Below the pieces are notes generated by a model. That model was not told the origin of the DNA and did no database searches. It saw nothing but the letters and a program-made list of their open reading frames with translations. A DNA stretch of 64,000 nucleotides. Origin: Nematocida parisii ERTm1. Its lineage: Eukaryota > Microsporidia. The stretch lies in NCBI RefSeq assembly GCF_000250985.1, contig NW_013524650.1, positions 282,831-346,830 of the forward strand, in the 5' to 3' direction. Positions 46,322 through 55,347 of this stretch are shown here, piece after piece (within the stretch, counting starts at the first letter, position 1; each line of letters starts with the position of its first letter). A program made the position numbers and the translations under genes.

Positions 46322-47485
46322 TTGTTTATTTATATGGAATGCCAGCAGACACACAGCACGCCAGACACGGTGCACTTTGCCTGTGATGATGTAAATAGTA
46401 AGCCTACAAGAGAATATTTGTACAATGGAGAGACTGTCTGTGTAGAAGGAGTATTTGATGGTGTAAAACTATCACTGTATAATGAGATAAACCCTAACCC
46501 AAAATCACCTAAGAAAGACTCTCGCACGGATTTAGACAGTCTCAACCCAGAATGTTCTCCCGTGGAGGATAATGGGCCTCAGGTGTGTAATACTGCTCTG
46601 GACCCACATAATATAAATTATGAAGAAAGTAGTAGTAATATAAATTTACAGTCTATTGAAGGACAAGTATGCTCTGGGTATGAGTATATTACTGGGAATA
46701 GGCCGTATTGTATTCCGTGCTCTGTGGTTGCAGTTAAATTTGAATATTTAGAATTTTCAAAGAGCATTGAGTGCCCTGAGAGTTATTGTCTCTCGAATGT
46801 GATAAACAATGCGGAAGAAGTTGTTCTTAAAAGTGAAATATTTTCTGTGGTGCCTCCATTCCAATTAATTGAAAAAATCCAAGGAAATTATATTTTAGTC
46901 ACTGCAGTTCCTGATGGAGCACTTTGTTCCTCTTCTTCTGATATCCCTGTTATTTCTATAAATGGGAGAAGAATGGTGCATAAAGAAAATGGTGTGTATA
47001 AGATCAAACTATTAAAAATAAGTGATTGGAGTGTGCCCATATACATATCTGCTGATTTTGGGCAGATTCATTATACAAGAAAGTCCTCTCTAGTACTCCC
47101 GAATGACTTTATGTATTCAATAGGGCTTAAGCGGATAAAGGAGAAGTTCTTTATTAAACTAACTCTGTGCAGAACCCTGGCTAATTCATATAAAATCATC
47201 ATTATGAACCCATTAATGGGAGATGAGTATAGTGAGCCTGTGGAAACCCTCCATACAAACTCATTAGAAGATGCGCTTGATGTGGAAATGTTAGATGAAC
47301 AGTCCATAGATATTTCTGTGCAGGATTTATTAGTGGGTGCACTAAAACATGAAACTATAATTGACTCTCCAGATACAGTCACTGAAATACTCCTGCAAAT
47401 ACAGAAAAAGAGTTCTTTAAAAAGAAACCATCTTTTTTCAGCCAAAGTAAATGATTTTCCGATTGAGTTCTTCATCAAGATATAA
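46322..47485 (+). CDS. Soluble beta-rich protein, unknown
   Basis: A 387-aa protein, 383 aa if Met5 is used. The first 130 residues are hydrophilic (Asn, Ser, Pro). Several Cys and beta-strand-like alternations at about 135-310 suggest a beta-rich domain, and an acidic stretch (about 305-340) precedes a basic C-terminus. No signal peptide, membrane span or enzyme motif is seen, and I do not recognise the family. The stop codon lies within TATAACCCGAAT, the dispersed motif. It is divergent from the ABCG gene, 52 bp apart. Confidence 0.65.
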   Translation: MFIYMECQQTHSTPDTVHFACDDVNSKPTREYLYNGETVCVEGVFDGVKLSLYNEINPNPKSPKKDSRTDLDSLNPECSPVEDNGPQVCNTALDPHNINYEESSSNINLQSIEGQVCSGYEYITGNRPYCIPCSVVAVKFEYLEFSKSIECPESYCLSNVINNAEEVVLKSEIFSVVPPFQLIEKIQGNYILVTAVPDGALCSSSSDIPVISINGRRMVHKENGVYKIKLLKISDWSVPIYISADFGQIHYTRKSSLVLPNDFMYSIGLKRIKEKFFIKLTLCRTLANSYKIIIMNPLMGDEYSEPVETLHTNSLEDALDVEMLDEQSIDISVQDLLVGALKHETIIDSPDTVTEILLQIQKKSSLKRNHLFSAKVNDFPIEFFIKI

Positions 47486-47893
47486 CCCGAATACCCTCTA
47501 ATACTGAAATATACTTACATAACCAGAATATATTTCATATTTATTAGGTATTCTACCACTGTAAATATAAATAACCCGAATAAAAACTTATTACACCCAG
47601 AAATAACCAGATCTAGCCCGAATTTCAATCTTTTACCCCATATAATTTCTACTGTACGTAATAAAGTATACTAAACTACCTCTATGCATATTTCAAATTA
47701 TCCATATCCTGTATGCATTTTAATAGTTATACAGAAATTCTTAATTATCAGACGTATTGTATACAGAGTATATCTTATGCTTCACGTATATTATATTGTA
47801 TTTTATACTCGGACGTATTCTGAATATATTTTATATTCCTGGCGTATGCTCTTATTAGCTAAAAAATTTATTAAATTCAATTTTCTTGCAGTA
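47486..47893. other. Intergenic region rich in CCCGAA motifs
   Basis: About 400 bases with at least three ACCCGAA or degenerate copies (47484-47492, 47573-47580, 47615-47622) and related ACCAGAA forms. The frame upstream of 47894 is open to 47684, but its residues (Ile, Tyr, Leu-rich) look like non-coding AT sequence. Confidence 0.45.
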
Positions 47894-48286
47894 ATGAATA
47901 ATGAGCACTCTTTAGCTGAAAAAACAGTAGTTGACCTCCTGGATAAGTTTGAGTCCAAGAAGTACCAAGAATTAATTGAATCTGCATGGAATGTTCTTTA
48001 TACTGTGATTATACCTTTCAATATAGAAGGTATCCACCTTCTTCTGTCTAACTACATAATAATTCTATCACAAGCACTCTCCATTGAAAGCATAGAAGAT
48101 GAAGCAACCCGTATACTCTCTGTTATTGACTTAATAATCCACCCAAGAAAAGGAACCATCATAGAAGGAAAGAATGAATTTGACGATATAATAAATGAAC
48201 CAGTAGAAGCCCCATCACCAGATAAAAATAATGATTCTTTAGACAGTGATAAGACTAAAAAAGTAAAGATTTCTATTATAGAATAA
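47894..48286 (+). CDS. Small helical protein, unknown
   Basis: A 130-aa protein when started at Met 47894. A helical, Leu and Ile-rich region (about 5-80) is followed by an acidic, Ser and Asp-rich tail ending in Lys-Lys-Val-Lys-Ile. The frame is open to 47684, but the extra 70 residues are a string of Tyr, Ile and Val with no sense of a domain, so the short form is preferred. No family is recognised. The stop lies in GAATAAATT, overlapping a poly(A) signal. Confidence 0.5.
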   Translation: MNNEHSLAEKTVVDLLDKFESKKYQELIESAWNVLYTVIIPFNIEGIHLLLSNYIIILSQALSIESIEDEATRILSVIDLIIHPRKGTIIEGKNEFDDIINEPVEAPSPDKNNDSLDSDKTKKVKISIIE

Positions 48287-48440
48287 ATTAGAATTAATTT
48301 TATTTCCATGAATAAAAATAAAAATGTACATAAATGGATTTATTCGTGTATGTTTTATGTATTTTAATATTCAATAACTTAGGCAGTATAAAGAATAAAA
48401 TACTGACGTATCATGGACTTAATCACCGTATATAAACTGA

Positions 48441-49169
48441 CTAATTATTGAAAATGCTTAAACTCTGCATATCGTATATATTAAACATAACAACTAAAAG
48501 AGACAAGAATACAAAAATCCCTGTTATAACAGTGGTGGCAGACAAGCACAGTGGAGTAACCCTTATCTTTCTCTTTTTGCACACAGCAGATATTTCATAC
48601 TCAACTAAAGAAACCAGTGCAATTACACCCGGGATTATATTCAGAACACTCTTAAAGTCGCTCTCTGGGTACGCATACCTTATGAAGAAAAAGAATGCAT
48701 GCGATAAAAGCATAAATGGATACTCAAAAGACACCGTAAGTGAATTAGTCACAATAAATGACAGCCATGAATTCCCCAATAAAACCCCAGGGATAATTAA
48801 AATCAGTGAGAATAAAACAGAAATGAAAGTTTTTTCAATCGGTCTGACTTTTTTTATATTCTTCTCAGAATAATTATCCCATGCAATCATGGTAAGCACC
48901 ACAGAAATACTTAAAACAATAAAATTTAAAATACTAAATGCACTCTTTTTATACAGCCTATATACAATAATATAATTATACATAATAGCCATACCGTACA
49001 GCAGTAGATGAACGAGTGTTTTAACGTATAAAACAGACTGTTTATACAATAACTTATCACTAGTGGGTTGCATACCCCATGCACTGCCTGTTGGAACAAT
49101 AGTAAATTTAAGTTCATTACTTTCACAGGCACCTCCCCGTCCTGGTCCTCCCATTGGCAGATGCATCAT
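48441..49169 (-). CDS. Multi-TM membrane protein, unknown
   Basis: A 242-aa protein with a Gly, Pro and Ser-rich N-terminus (about 1-40) and seven or so hydrophobic segments between residues 45 and 235. A basic patch (Cys-Lys-Lys-Arg-Lys) lies between the last two. No motif names the family. The Gly-rich hydrophilic N-terminus is unlike a cleaved signal. Expression would need a promoter in the AT-rich region above 49170. Confidence 0.55.
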   Translation of the reverse strand: MMHLPMGGPGRGGACESNELKFTIVPTGSAWGMQPTSDKLLYKQSVLYVKTLVHLLLYGMAIMYNYIIVYRLYKKSAFSILNFIVLSISVVLTMIAWDNYSEKNIKKVRPIEKTFISVLFSLILIIPGVLLGNSWLSFIVTNSLTVSFEYPFMLLSHAFFFFIRYAYPESDFKSVLNIIPGVIALVSLVEYEISAVCKKRKIRVTPLCLSATTVITGIFVFLSLLVVMFNIYDMQSLSIFNN

Positions 49170-49462
49170 TTTATGTATAGGATACGTACTCCTTTATATA
49201 CTCATTAATATGTATATCTTAAGGCTAATTTCTGTTATAATAAGTCTATTTTCTATTATGAGTAACTATTTTATAATTCAGGTTATTTCTATTTTAATAT
49301 AACCTGAAATTCACATAAAATAGAATATTCTGATACTGCCATAATTACATAACTGTATAACAGAAGAAATCTATTCAATATTATGTTTAATACCATAAAC
49401 AACCCGAATAACACGAATTATAATTAAGTATATTATATGGTATACATGTACACCTATAATAC
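49170..49462. other. AT-rich spacer
   Basis: No gene is seen. A doubled motif AACCCGAATA/ACACGAATTA lies at 49401-49417. Confidence 0.4.
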
Positions 49463-49790
49463 TTTATACGCCTGAAATGCGCCTGAAATGCGCCTGTAAT
49501 GCGTATGTAATGCGTATGTACTATGCCTAGAATATGCCTATAATACACTTGATATGCTTATAATATACCTATAATATACCTATAATACACTTGATACGCC
49601 TATAATACACCTATAATACACTTGATACACCTATAATATACCTATAATATACCTATAATATGCCTATAATATACACTAGTGACATACCTATAATACACTT
49701 GATACGCCTATAATATGCCTATAATACATTTGATATATGTACTATGTCTGTACTATGCCTATAATATACCTATAATACACATGATAACCC
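49463..49790. repeat. Degenerate minisatellite, 10-12-bp units
   Basis: Tandem, imperfect units such as CCTATAATATAC, CCTATAATACAC and CTTGATACGC, preceded by CGCCTGAAATG units at 49469-49500, run for over 300 bp. Units are 10-12 bp, with spacing drifting along the array. There are no unique spacers of constant length, so it is not CRISPR-like. It ends near another CCCGAA motif (49788-49796). Confidence 0.85.
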
Positions 49791-49949
49791 GAAGTATAGC
49801 CTGTCTTACTGCACACTCTCTGTAAACACTCTTTTTAATATGCCTATACACCGATATATTGTTGTATATTTAGTCTATTCTTACGATAGATCCTTCTAAT
49901 TCATGCAATTACCCTTAAGTTTAATTTAAATGGATCTAGATGCGTATAT

Positions 49950-50634
49950 TGCATGGTCTCTCTGCCATACTTAGACAAATTAATTATTTTTTGAAGGTAT
50001 TTAAAGGCCTCGCATTCTGAGTTTCAGTGTCCCGGAGAGCTGCTTCTCTTTCTGGTGCAGTGAAGTTATAAGTGGTGTGCTGAGAGGTGCAGGAGAACCC
50101 GACAATTCGACACTCGGGCGGGGTCTTCTACTATCACATCCCTTCGGGGGAGCCATATGGGTTAGATTATGCTCCAATCTTTTTATTAGGTAATTCGACG
50201 CATGTTACTTTTTCCCTTGATGCTTGTACATCTAACATTTAGAACCGCTGCGTAGTCTGCACCGACTTAATAAGGCACTAGCGCGTACATGAATTCCCCT
50301 TCCTGTACCTCTACCACAGCACACTGCTTATAACTTCGCTGTATTGGATTATACTATATCACTGGCATAGGCGTAATATATATGCGATATCTGTGTAGTA
50401 AGCTGGACCTCAACTCGCGGTAAGCCGCTGTATCAATTACATATACATATGTTTAGTAATGATTTACTGTAAGCAGACAGTACAGTGCAATCCTCATGTA
50501 CACAGCCAGTACACCTATTATTAAATAAACGGCTACTCCAATCTGTCTGCTATTTATAAGGCAGTGCTTGGCTCTGCTGCTCTACCCCAGCTGTATAATA
50601 TCCTCTGTCCGTAAGCCTCGAATGGCTTTTTATT
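49950..50634 (+). ncRNA. Candidate structured non-coding RNA (unidentified)
   Basis: A patch visibly richer in G and C than its surroundings with no reading frame. Strong local hairpins: GAGA-GCTGCT-TCTC near 50036-50049; CCCGA (50098-50102) with TCGGG (50114-50118); and CCC-TTCG-GGG with a UUCG tetraloop at 50140-50149. The plus strand ends in AAGCC-TCGAAT-GGCTTTTTATTTT (about 50612-50634), a hairpin followed by T runs that could be a Pol III terminator. Size (up to about 600 nt) would allow RNase P, SRP or telomerase RNA, but I cannot match the conserved cores of any of these. Strand and ends are uncertain. Confidence 0.4.
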
Positions 50635-50652
50635 TTAAATTCTTATTGAAAT

Positions 50653-50670
50653 TCGGGTTATTTGGGTTTA
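50653..50670 (-). repeat. Doubled TCGGGTTA/TTGGGTTT motif
   Basis: TCGGGTTA followed 10 bp later by TTGGGTTT, just after the structured region. Confidence 0.55.
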
Positions 50671-50780
50671 CTCCTTGCACATTTACACTCAAACCAGTAA
50701 TAATCCATAACCAACCATAACCGGAATAATCCGAATGCAAATTGCGTATAAGAAGGAATAGATTATATTGCATAAATAAT

Positions 50781-50798
50781 AACCCGAATTAACCCGAA
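50781..50798 (+). repeat. Doubled AACCCGAA motif, 10-bp period
   Basis: AACCCGAATT at 50781 and AACCCGAAAG at 50791, 10 bp apart, downstream of the 439-aa gene. Confidence 0.75.
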
Positions 50799-50862
50799 AG
50801 TAATTTATTATTGTAATTAGCAGTGTATACAGTAAATAGTCAAGTAATGACTAAGTATAACC

Positions 50863-52182
50863 CTAATTGTTTTTAGGGGATACACATTTTACAATTGGTG
50901 TGGGAGTACCCATCCGCATTACATACGAAATAGATGAGTCTAACTGTTTTTTCTCCTCTGGACTAAGTACGCCTGAGGATGTTTCCTGAATGGTCCCATC
51001 TAAAATATTCTTTGCACGGAGTTTCTGGAAAAGAGGACTCGTCATTAAATTCTCAAGTATCGCACCTGGATCAGGAACTTCATTCGAATTACCAAATGGT
51101 TTATCATCAGAAGATACGTATACATCCTCTGTTTCATCATATGCACTTACATCCTTATCCGACAGAGTATGCTCAGCAGCTAAAAAAGAAGATACCCCCA
51201 CAGACTTCCTCAGATTGAATAAAAGATCTGTGAATAAATGAGATTCAGTACACTCACACGGTGACCCTTCTTTTAAATCTTGTATGGCGTACGTAATAAG
51301 GTCTTTTACATACCTGAGTACTTGGCAGTAAAGTGTGATTATTTTTTCTGTACGCGTATTATTTTTATTCTCTTGGAATAATGTGTTTATTACGGAGTAG
51401 TATAATTCAGCATACGCATCCTGGAATGATTCAGTGCGTAATAACCAGTAGTTCATTATAGGGCACGGTGAAAGGGCTTCTGCCACAAGAAATTCAATTA
51501 CATCTCTGTGCATATCAACAGGATTAGGATCAGCAGTGGATACGTGAAATTCAATATTTCTTGAAATAGTTGTTCTCCACTGCTCGTGTAAATGATTTCT
51601 ATTCTGTTTAAGGTAGAAGAATATAAGAAGGGGAGAATATGACGAACATTTCATATACGCAGTGTTTTTAACAATGTCTATAATTTCCCTAATAAACTCT
51701 GTAAGTAAGAATGTCATGGGGATATCTTGGTTTGTCTTGAATATTTTTGTTTCTTCTGTAATAGGAGACAGTTCACTTACGGCTTGTGGTTTCTGATGCT
51801 CAGATGGTTCTTTAATTAGTGAAGGTAGCTCATTTGATTTACGATTCAGTTCAGATGGGTTCTGATTAGATGGGATTTGTACAGTGGCTGCAGAACCCGA
51901 ATAACCCGAATTTAAACCACTTCGATTTGACTGTCTCTGCCTTATACTGGGAATAGAAATAGAAATAATTTCATCCTCTGATGAGGCAATTAGAGTACTT
52001 GTAGAGCACATAGAGCACATATTTATCACTATCTTAACAGGGGCTAGTGCTAATTTAAGTGTTGCTTTAGATGTATTCTTTACTCTACGGCCGACTGAAT
52101 TTGCACTTCTTTTTATACTCCTAAGAAGCCCAGAATGATTTGGTCTTTCTGATTGATGGGGTGTGCTCTGTGGAGATGTCAT
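50863..52182 (-). CDS. Hydrophilic protein with disordered N-terminus, unknown
   Basis: A 439-aa protein. Residues 1 to about 150 are Ser, Pro, Asn and Arg rich and likely disordered, with a short hydrophobic, Cys-containing patch at about 45-65. Residues about 155-330 are helical and contain a Trp-Arg segment and several Cys. The C-terminus is acidic and Ser rich. There is no signal peptide or membrane helix of full length. A doubled motif lies inside its coding sequence (51894-51910), where it encodes Ser-Gly-Tyr-Ser-Gly. No family is recognised. The frame length, clean start and local composition support a real gene. Confidence 0.6.
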   Translation of the reverse strand: MTSPQSTPHQSERPNHSGLLRSIKRSANSVGRRVKNTSKATLKLALAPVKIVINMCSMCSTSTLIASSEDEIISISIPSIRQRQSNRSGLNSGYSGSAATVQIPSNQNPSELNRKSNELPSLIKEPSEHQKPQAVSELSPITEETKIFKTNQDIPMTFLLTEFIREIIDIVKNTAYMKCSSYSPLLIFFYLKQNRNHLHEQWRTTISRNIEFHVSTADPNPVDMHRDVIEFLVAEALSPCPIMNYWLLRTESFQDAYAELYYSVINTLFQENKNNTRTEKIITLYCQVLRYVKDLITYAIQDLKEGSPCECTESHLFTDLLFNLRKSVGVSSFLAAEHTLSDKDVSAYDETEDVYVSSDDKPFGNSNEVPDPGAILENLMTSPLFQKLRAKNILDGTIQETSSGVLSPEEKKQLDSSISYVMRMGTPTPIVKCVSPKNN

Positions 52183-52516
52183 GTGATAATCTGTACGGCC
52201 TCTTCCTTATTTATGAGTACAATCTGAAACATAAACAAACTGTTGCTATAACACATTTGTATCGGCTCTATGCAACTGTTTATCTTAAAGGATTCTATTT
52301 GCACATGTCCCAGTAAAGGCAAATAAACAGTACTGCATACTCCTGTAACATAGTTTCATAGCGTACACTTCCTGCGGTGTACTAGTCCGTGTACACATGT
52401 ATTATAACCCGAACACTCATAAATTCATGAATAAATCAAGAATATTGTACTACTCTTCACATAATTTATCCTTTATATACGATAATCCATACACAGCCAG
52501 AATAATAATATATTCT

Positions 52517-52935
52517 ATTATGCCTGGTTTATGGCTATGGCATGACTAGTTTATGTGCTTATTATGCCTGTATTATAGTGTGCGTATTATGCCTAGCTTA
52601 TGTACATATTATGCCTGTATTATATGCGTATTATGCCTGGNNNNNNNNNNNNNNNNNNNNNNNNNNNNNNNNNNNNNNNNNNNNNNNNNNNNNNNNNNNN
52701 NNNNNNNNNNNNNNNNNNNNNNNNNNNNNNNNNNNNNNNNNNNNNNNNNNNNNNNNNNNNNNNNNNNNNNNNNNNNNNNNNNNNNNNNNNNNNNNNNNNN
52801 NNNNNNNNNNNNNNNNNNNNNNNNNNNNNNNNNNNNNNNNNNNNNNNNNNNNNNNNNNNNNNNNNNNNNNNNNNNNNNNNNNNNNNNNNNNNNNNNNNNN
52901 NNACGTATTATGTGCTTATTATGCCTTGTGCTGTG
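52517..52935. repeat. Minisatellite of TATTATGCCTG units, with gap
   Basis: Units such as TATTATGCCTG, GTGCTTATTATGCC and GTGCGTATTATGCC recur from 52517 up to the N run, and again for 30 bp after it. The unit length is about 14-20 bp and variable. The array spans the gap, which is probably there because the repeat did not assemble. Confidence 0.85.
52641..52902. other. Assembly gap (262 N)
   Basis: A run of 262 N inside the minisatellite; the true length is unknown. Confidence 0.95.
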
Positions 52936-53037
52936 CTGTGGTATTATAATGCGCTGTTTCTATATGGGCACGGCTTTAAAATATTCAGAATTCGGGTTAT
53001 ACCGCGATAATGCCTTGATTACTTACATAAAAAACAA

Positions 53038-53670
53038 TTATACATTTATTGCAGCTTGCAGAGCTTCTTTCTTGGTGCCTGCTGAGGTATACGCGGGTTT
53101 TAAAGATGCCGTATACTTACGCCGGTTATTTCTTTCTGATATATAATTTGAGATCGTGGATACCCCTATAAAAATTAAAACAGAAGCAACTGCTAAGCCC
53201 CCAATACAAATTAAAATAATTTGAACAATCCGTTTGCTAAAGAATTCTCCAATTGCTGATGTAAATGAAAAATTGGATTTACCGTCAGGTGCATCCTTCT
53301 CGGGCTTTTCACTATCAGAGACTAAGTCAGAAAGAACTTCTTCTTTATCTGAGGAACCTGATTTGGACTTCTTAGACTTATTTTTAGTGCTACTTTTACC
53401 TTTTGACTTTACACCCTCAGTGCTTTCCACATCACTCGATGAAGATTCTTGTTTCTTCGTGGATTTAGAAGAACCCTTCTTTGAGGACTTCTTGCTCATC
53501 GGGATAACTTCATCTGAGGAGAAATCCCCAATGGGCAGGGATAGGCTACTTGGCTTTTTCGGGTTAGATTCATTTAAGATTGGTAAATTAAGAGCAGATA
53601 TGTTCTTGGTGCAGTGAATTAGTATACATAGTATAAATACCTGAATCTTTAATAAGTGTTTTATAGACAT
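53038..53670 (-). CDS. Type I membrane protein with Lys/Ser-rich ectodomain
   Basis: A 210-aa protein. Residues 1-26 form a signal peptide (hydrophobic core after Lys). About 30-130 is strongly Ser and Lys rich with Glu and Asp, including repeated Ser-Lys-Lys and Ser-Ser-Ser-Asp motifs, likely disordered. A single TM helix (about 153-178, Ile, Val and Gly-rich) is followed by a short basic cytosolic tail with Arg-Arg-Lys-Tyr. In microsporidia, Ser and Lys-rich signal-peptide proteins include spore-wall and surface proteins, but the family is not recognised here. The basic tail after the TM fits a positive-inside orientation. Confidence 0.7.
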   Translation of the reverse strand: MSIKHLLKIQVFILCILIHCTKNISALNLPILNESNPKKPSSLSLPIGDFSSDEVIPMSKKSSKKGSSKSTKKQESSSSDVESTEGVKSKGKSSTKNKSKKSKSGSSDKEEVLSDLVSDSEKPEKDAPDGKSNFSFTSAIGEFFSKRIVQIILICIGGLAVASVLIFIGVSTISNYISERNNRRKYTASLKPAYTSAGTKKEALQAAINV

Positions 53671-53850
53671 GTTCGTACAGGGCTGTGTTGAATGTTTGGT
53701 TTATATATTCCATATGAACAAATAAACAAATAAACCATCATCAGTATCCAGGGCGTGGTAGACTCCCAGGAACAATATACAAACCATAAATTGAGTCTAT
53801 ACGCCAGTGTTTGTATATTATGAATATCCTGTACACAATAAGTAATAAAC

Positions 53851-55038
53851 CTACTTGTACTTAGAAAATGCATTACCAGCAGAAACACCAAATGGTATTT
53901 TTAAGGCACTCAGACTGCGTGCGTATGACTTAGAAGATAAGAAACTTGGTACGCTCATCCTGTACCGCGTATCAAAAATAAACACTAAGACTATCGATAT
54001 AATAAAAAGACCAACCATCGACCTAAATATTATCTTGTATAAATAATGTGCAGGTGGTTGCCTGTGCCTGTACTTGTTCTTTATAGAGTAGTAGAGTATA
54101 TCTGCTTCACAGCTTTTAATTAGTAACTGTAAAATAGAAAGTGTTGTTATTGTCATAAGAGTAGGTGAAATAATGGTTCTCTCAATGGCCATATCATTAG
54201 CTACCCTGTAATTAAACCCAAGCATGGTAATGTAAAACAGAAAGACCGTAGAAAATAGAATCCTCACCATATCATCAGTAATTATCCTTTCGATTGAACT
54301 GAACTTCCCATTGAACTGAACCACTAAAAGACTCATTATATACCCAGATAAGAATAATGTACTGCATAAAAGAGGAGTAATACTTATGCTGTAATAATAC
54401 GCACTAATATACCCGCATACCATGCATATTATAAGGATAGTTCCCATACAAATAGTGACTGCCTTTCTTATAAAGTACCCTTTTATGGCTGAATCAGTAA
54501 ATGTGGACTTAAATGCCCATATGCCTGTTATACACCCCATGCACAGAATATCATACGCATAAAATCCTGTGGGTTTACGGGATGCAGTAATATTCGTTAT
54601 AAACATAAGAATAAGTATAATAATTGCCAAGTACTCCCTTATACTTGTACTTGCTACTTTTACGTACTTAGTATTCTTTAAGAATATGCATATACCCGTG
54701 CATACCACAAAAAATGAACTGGATACCCATTGAAGTGGAAACATCCCTAATGAAACAAGTGAATACCCGAACTTCTCCAGAGTGTTCATGCACGTATACA
54801 CTGTGGCAAGTATCAGTAATAACCATGCAGTGCTAATTGCAAATACCTTTTTAAATTCAATACTTTGAAGATGGGCCCATATATAATTATACATGTGCTC
54901 AGGAACACTCTCCTTATGAGAGTATCCGGTAGTAGTATTAGGTATACTCTGTATCATACGCAATTTCCTGGATGTATCAGGAACCTTCTCATTTCTGATA
55001 ATTTCTGTATTTTGTACGTTCTCTTCTGGTTTATTCAT
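53851..55038 (-). CDS. Polytopic membrane protein, about 10 TM, unknown
   Basis: A 395-aa protein. A hydrophilic N-terminus of about 65 residues is followed by roughly ten hydrophobic segments from 67 to 365, and a basic, Ser-rich C-terminus. No transporter signature is seen (no sugar-porter, ABC or nucleotide-transporter motif). The number of helices suggests a transporter or scaffold, but the family is not recognised. It neighbours the type I membrane protein on the same strand and is divergent, at 309 bp, from the ADCK2-like gene. Confidence 0.6.
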   Translation of the reverse strand: MNKPEENVQNTEIIRNEKVPDTSRKLRMIQSIPNTTTGYSHKESVPEHMYNYIWAHLQSIEFKKVFAISTAWLLLILATVYTCMNTLEKFGYSLVSLGMFPLQWVSSSFFVVCTGICIFLKNTKYVKVASTSIREYLAIIILILMFITNITASRKPTGFYAYDILCMGCITGIWAFKSTFTDSAIKGYFIRKAVTICMGTILIICMVCGYISAYYYSISITPLLCSTLFLSGYIMSLLVVQFNGKFSSIERIITDDMVRILFSTVFLFYITMLGFNYRVANDMAIERTIISPTLMTITTLSILQLLIKSCEADILYYSIKNKYRHRQPPAHYLYKIIFRSMVGLFIISIVLVFIFDTRYRMSVPSFLSSKSYARSLSALKIPFGVSAGNAFSKYK

Positions 55039-55175
55039 ATAGTCCCATTATTACGCATATAAATAACCTGAAATTTCCTAATTCAGGCATTATTATAAAA
55101 TTAATTTAGCCATCCCAGAAGTATTCGGAAATTTAAATTCCGGTCATCTGCTTTATATAAGATATCCACTATAAT

Positions 55176-55192
55176 TCGGGTTATATCGGGTT
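55176..55192 (-). repeat. Doubled TCGGGTT motif, 10-bp period
   Basis: TCGGGTTATATCGGGTT, two copies exactly 10 bp apart. Confidence 0.75.
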
Positions 55193-55269
55193 GTTAAATA
55201 TTCTGTTGATTATACGTATACAGAATGACTTGTCCATACTCCTGGTGTATATTACTAATTAAACCGGTA

Positions 55270-55288
55270 TAACCCGATATAACCCGAA
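55270..55288 (+). repeat. Doubled AACCCGA motif, 10-bp period
   Basis: AACCCGATAT at 55271 and AACCCGAATT at 55281, the mirror orientation of the pair at 55176. Confidence 0.75.
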
Positions 55289-55347
55289 TTCCGTATAGAA
55301 TACTTTTCATTAAGCCCCGGGGTAATTCACACTCAGAATTTTTTCAT

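Larger units (their letters stand above)
52183..53037. other. Intergenic region with minisatellite and gap
   Basis: This spacer holds ATAACCCGAAC (52405-52415), a minisatellite interrupted by an N gap (separate entries) and TTCGGGTTATACCGCG (52991-53006). The frames crossing the gap are artefacts of the repeats and of N. Confidence 0.6.
55039..55347. promoter_or_regulatory. Divergent spacer with two doubled motifs
   Basis: The 309-bp spacer between two divergent starts holds doubled motifs at 55176-55192 (TCGGGTTATATCGGGTTG) and 55270-55288 (TAACCCGATATAACCCGAA), in opposite orientations. CAGAATTTTTTC lies just before the plus-strand ATG. Confidence 0.5.

Noticed and set aside
47881-47896. 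TTTTCTTGCAG before ATG 47894 looks like a 3' splice site
   Set aside because: No matching 5' splice site or branch point with a coding exon is visible upstream, the gene reads well from the ATG itself, and no other gene in the window shows an intron.
49463-49790. CRISPR-like array
   Set aside because: Units are imperfect, 10-12 bp, with no unique spacers of constant length; it is a eukaryotic minisatellite.
49940-50015. CTCTCTGCC, CTTAGA and an ATTTTTTG Sm-like site resemble a U2 snRNA 5' part
   Set aside because: The branch-site recognition sequence that defines U2 is not present, and the match is short enough to be chance; kept only as an unidentified RNA candidate.
52542-53146. Overlapping plus-strand reading frames across 52.5-53.1 kb
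   Set aside because: They consist of minisatellite translation and N residues, and run over the end of the minus-strand membrane-protein gene.
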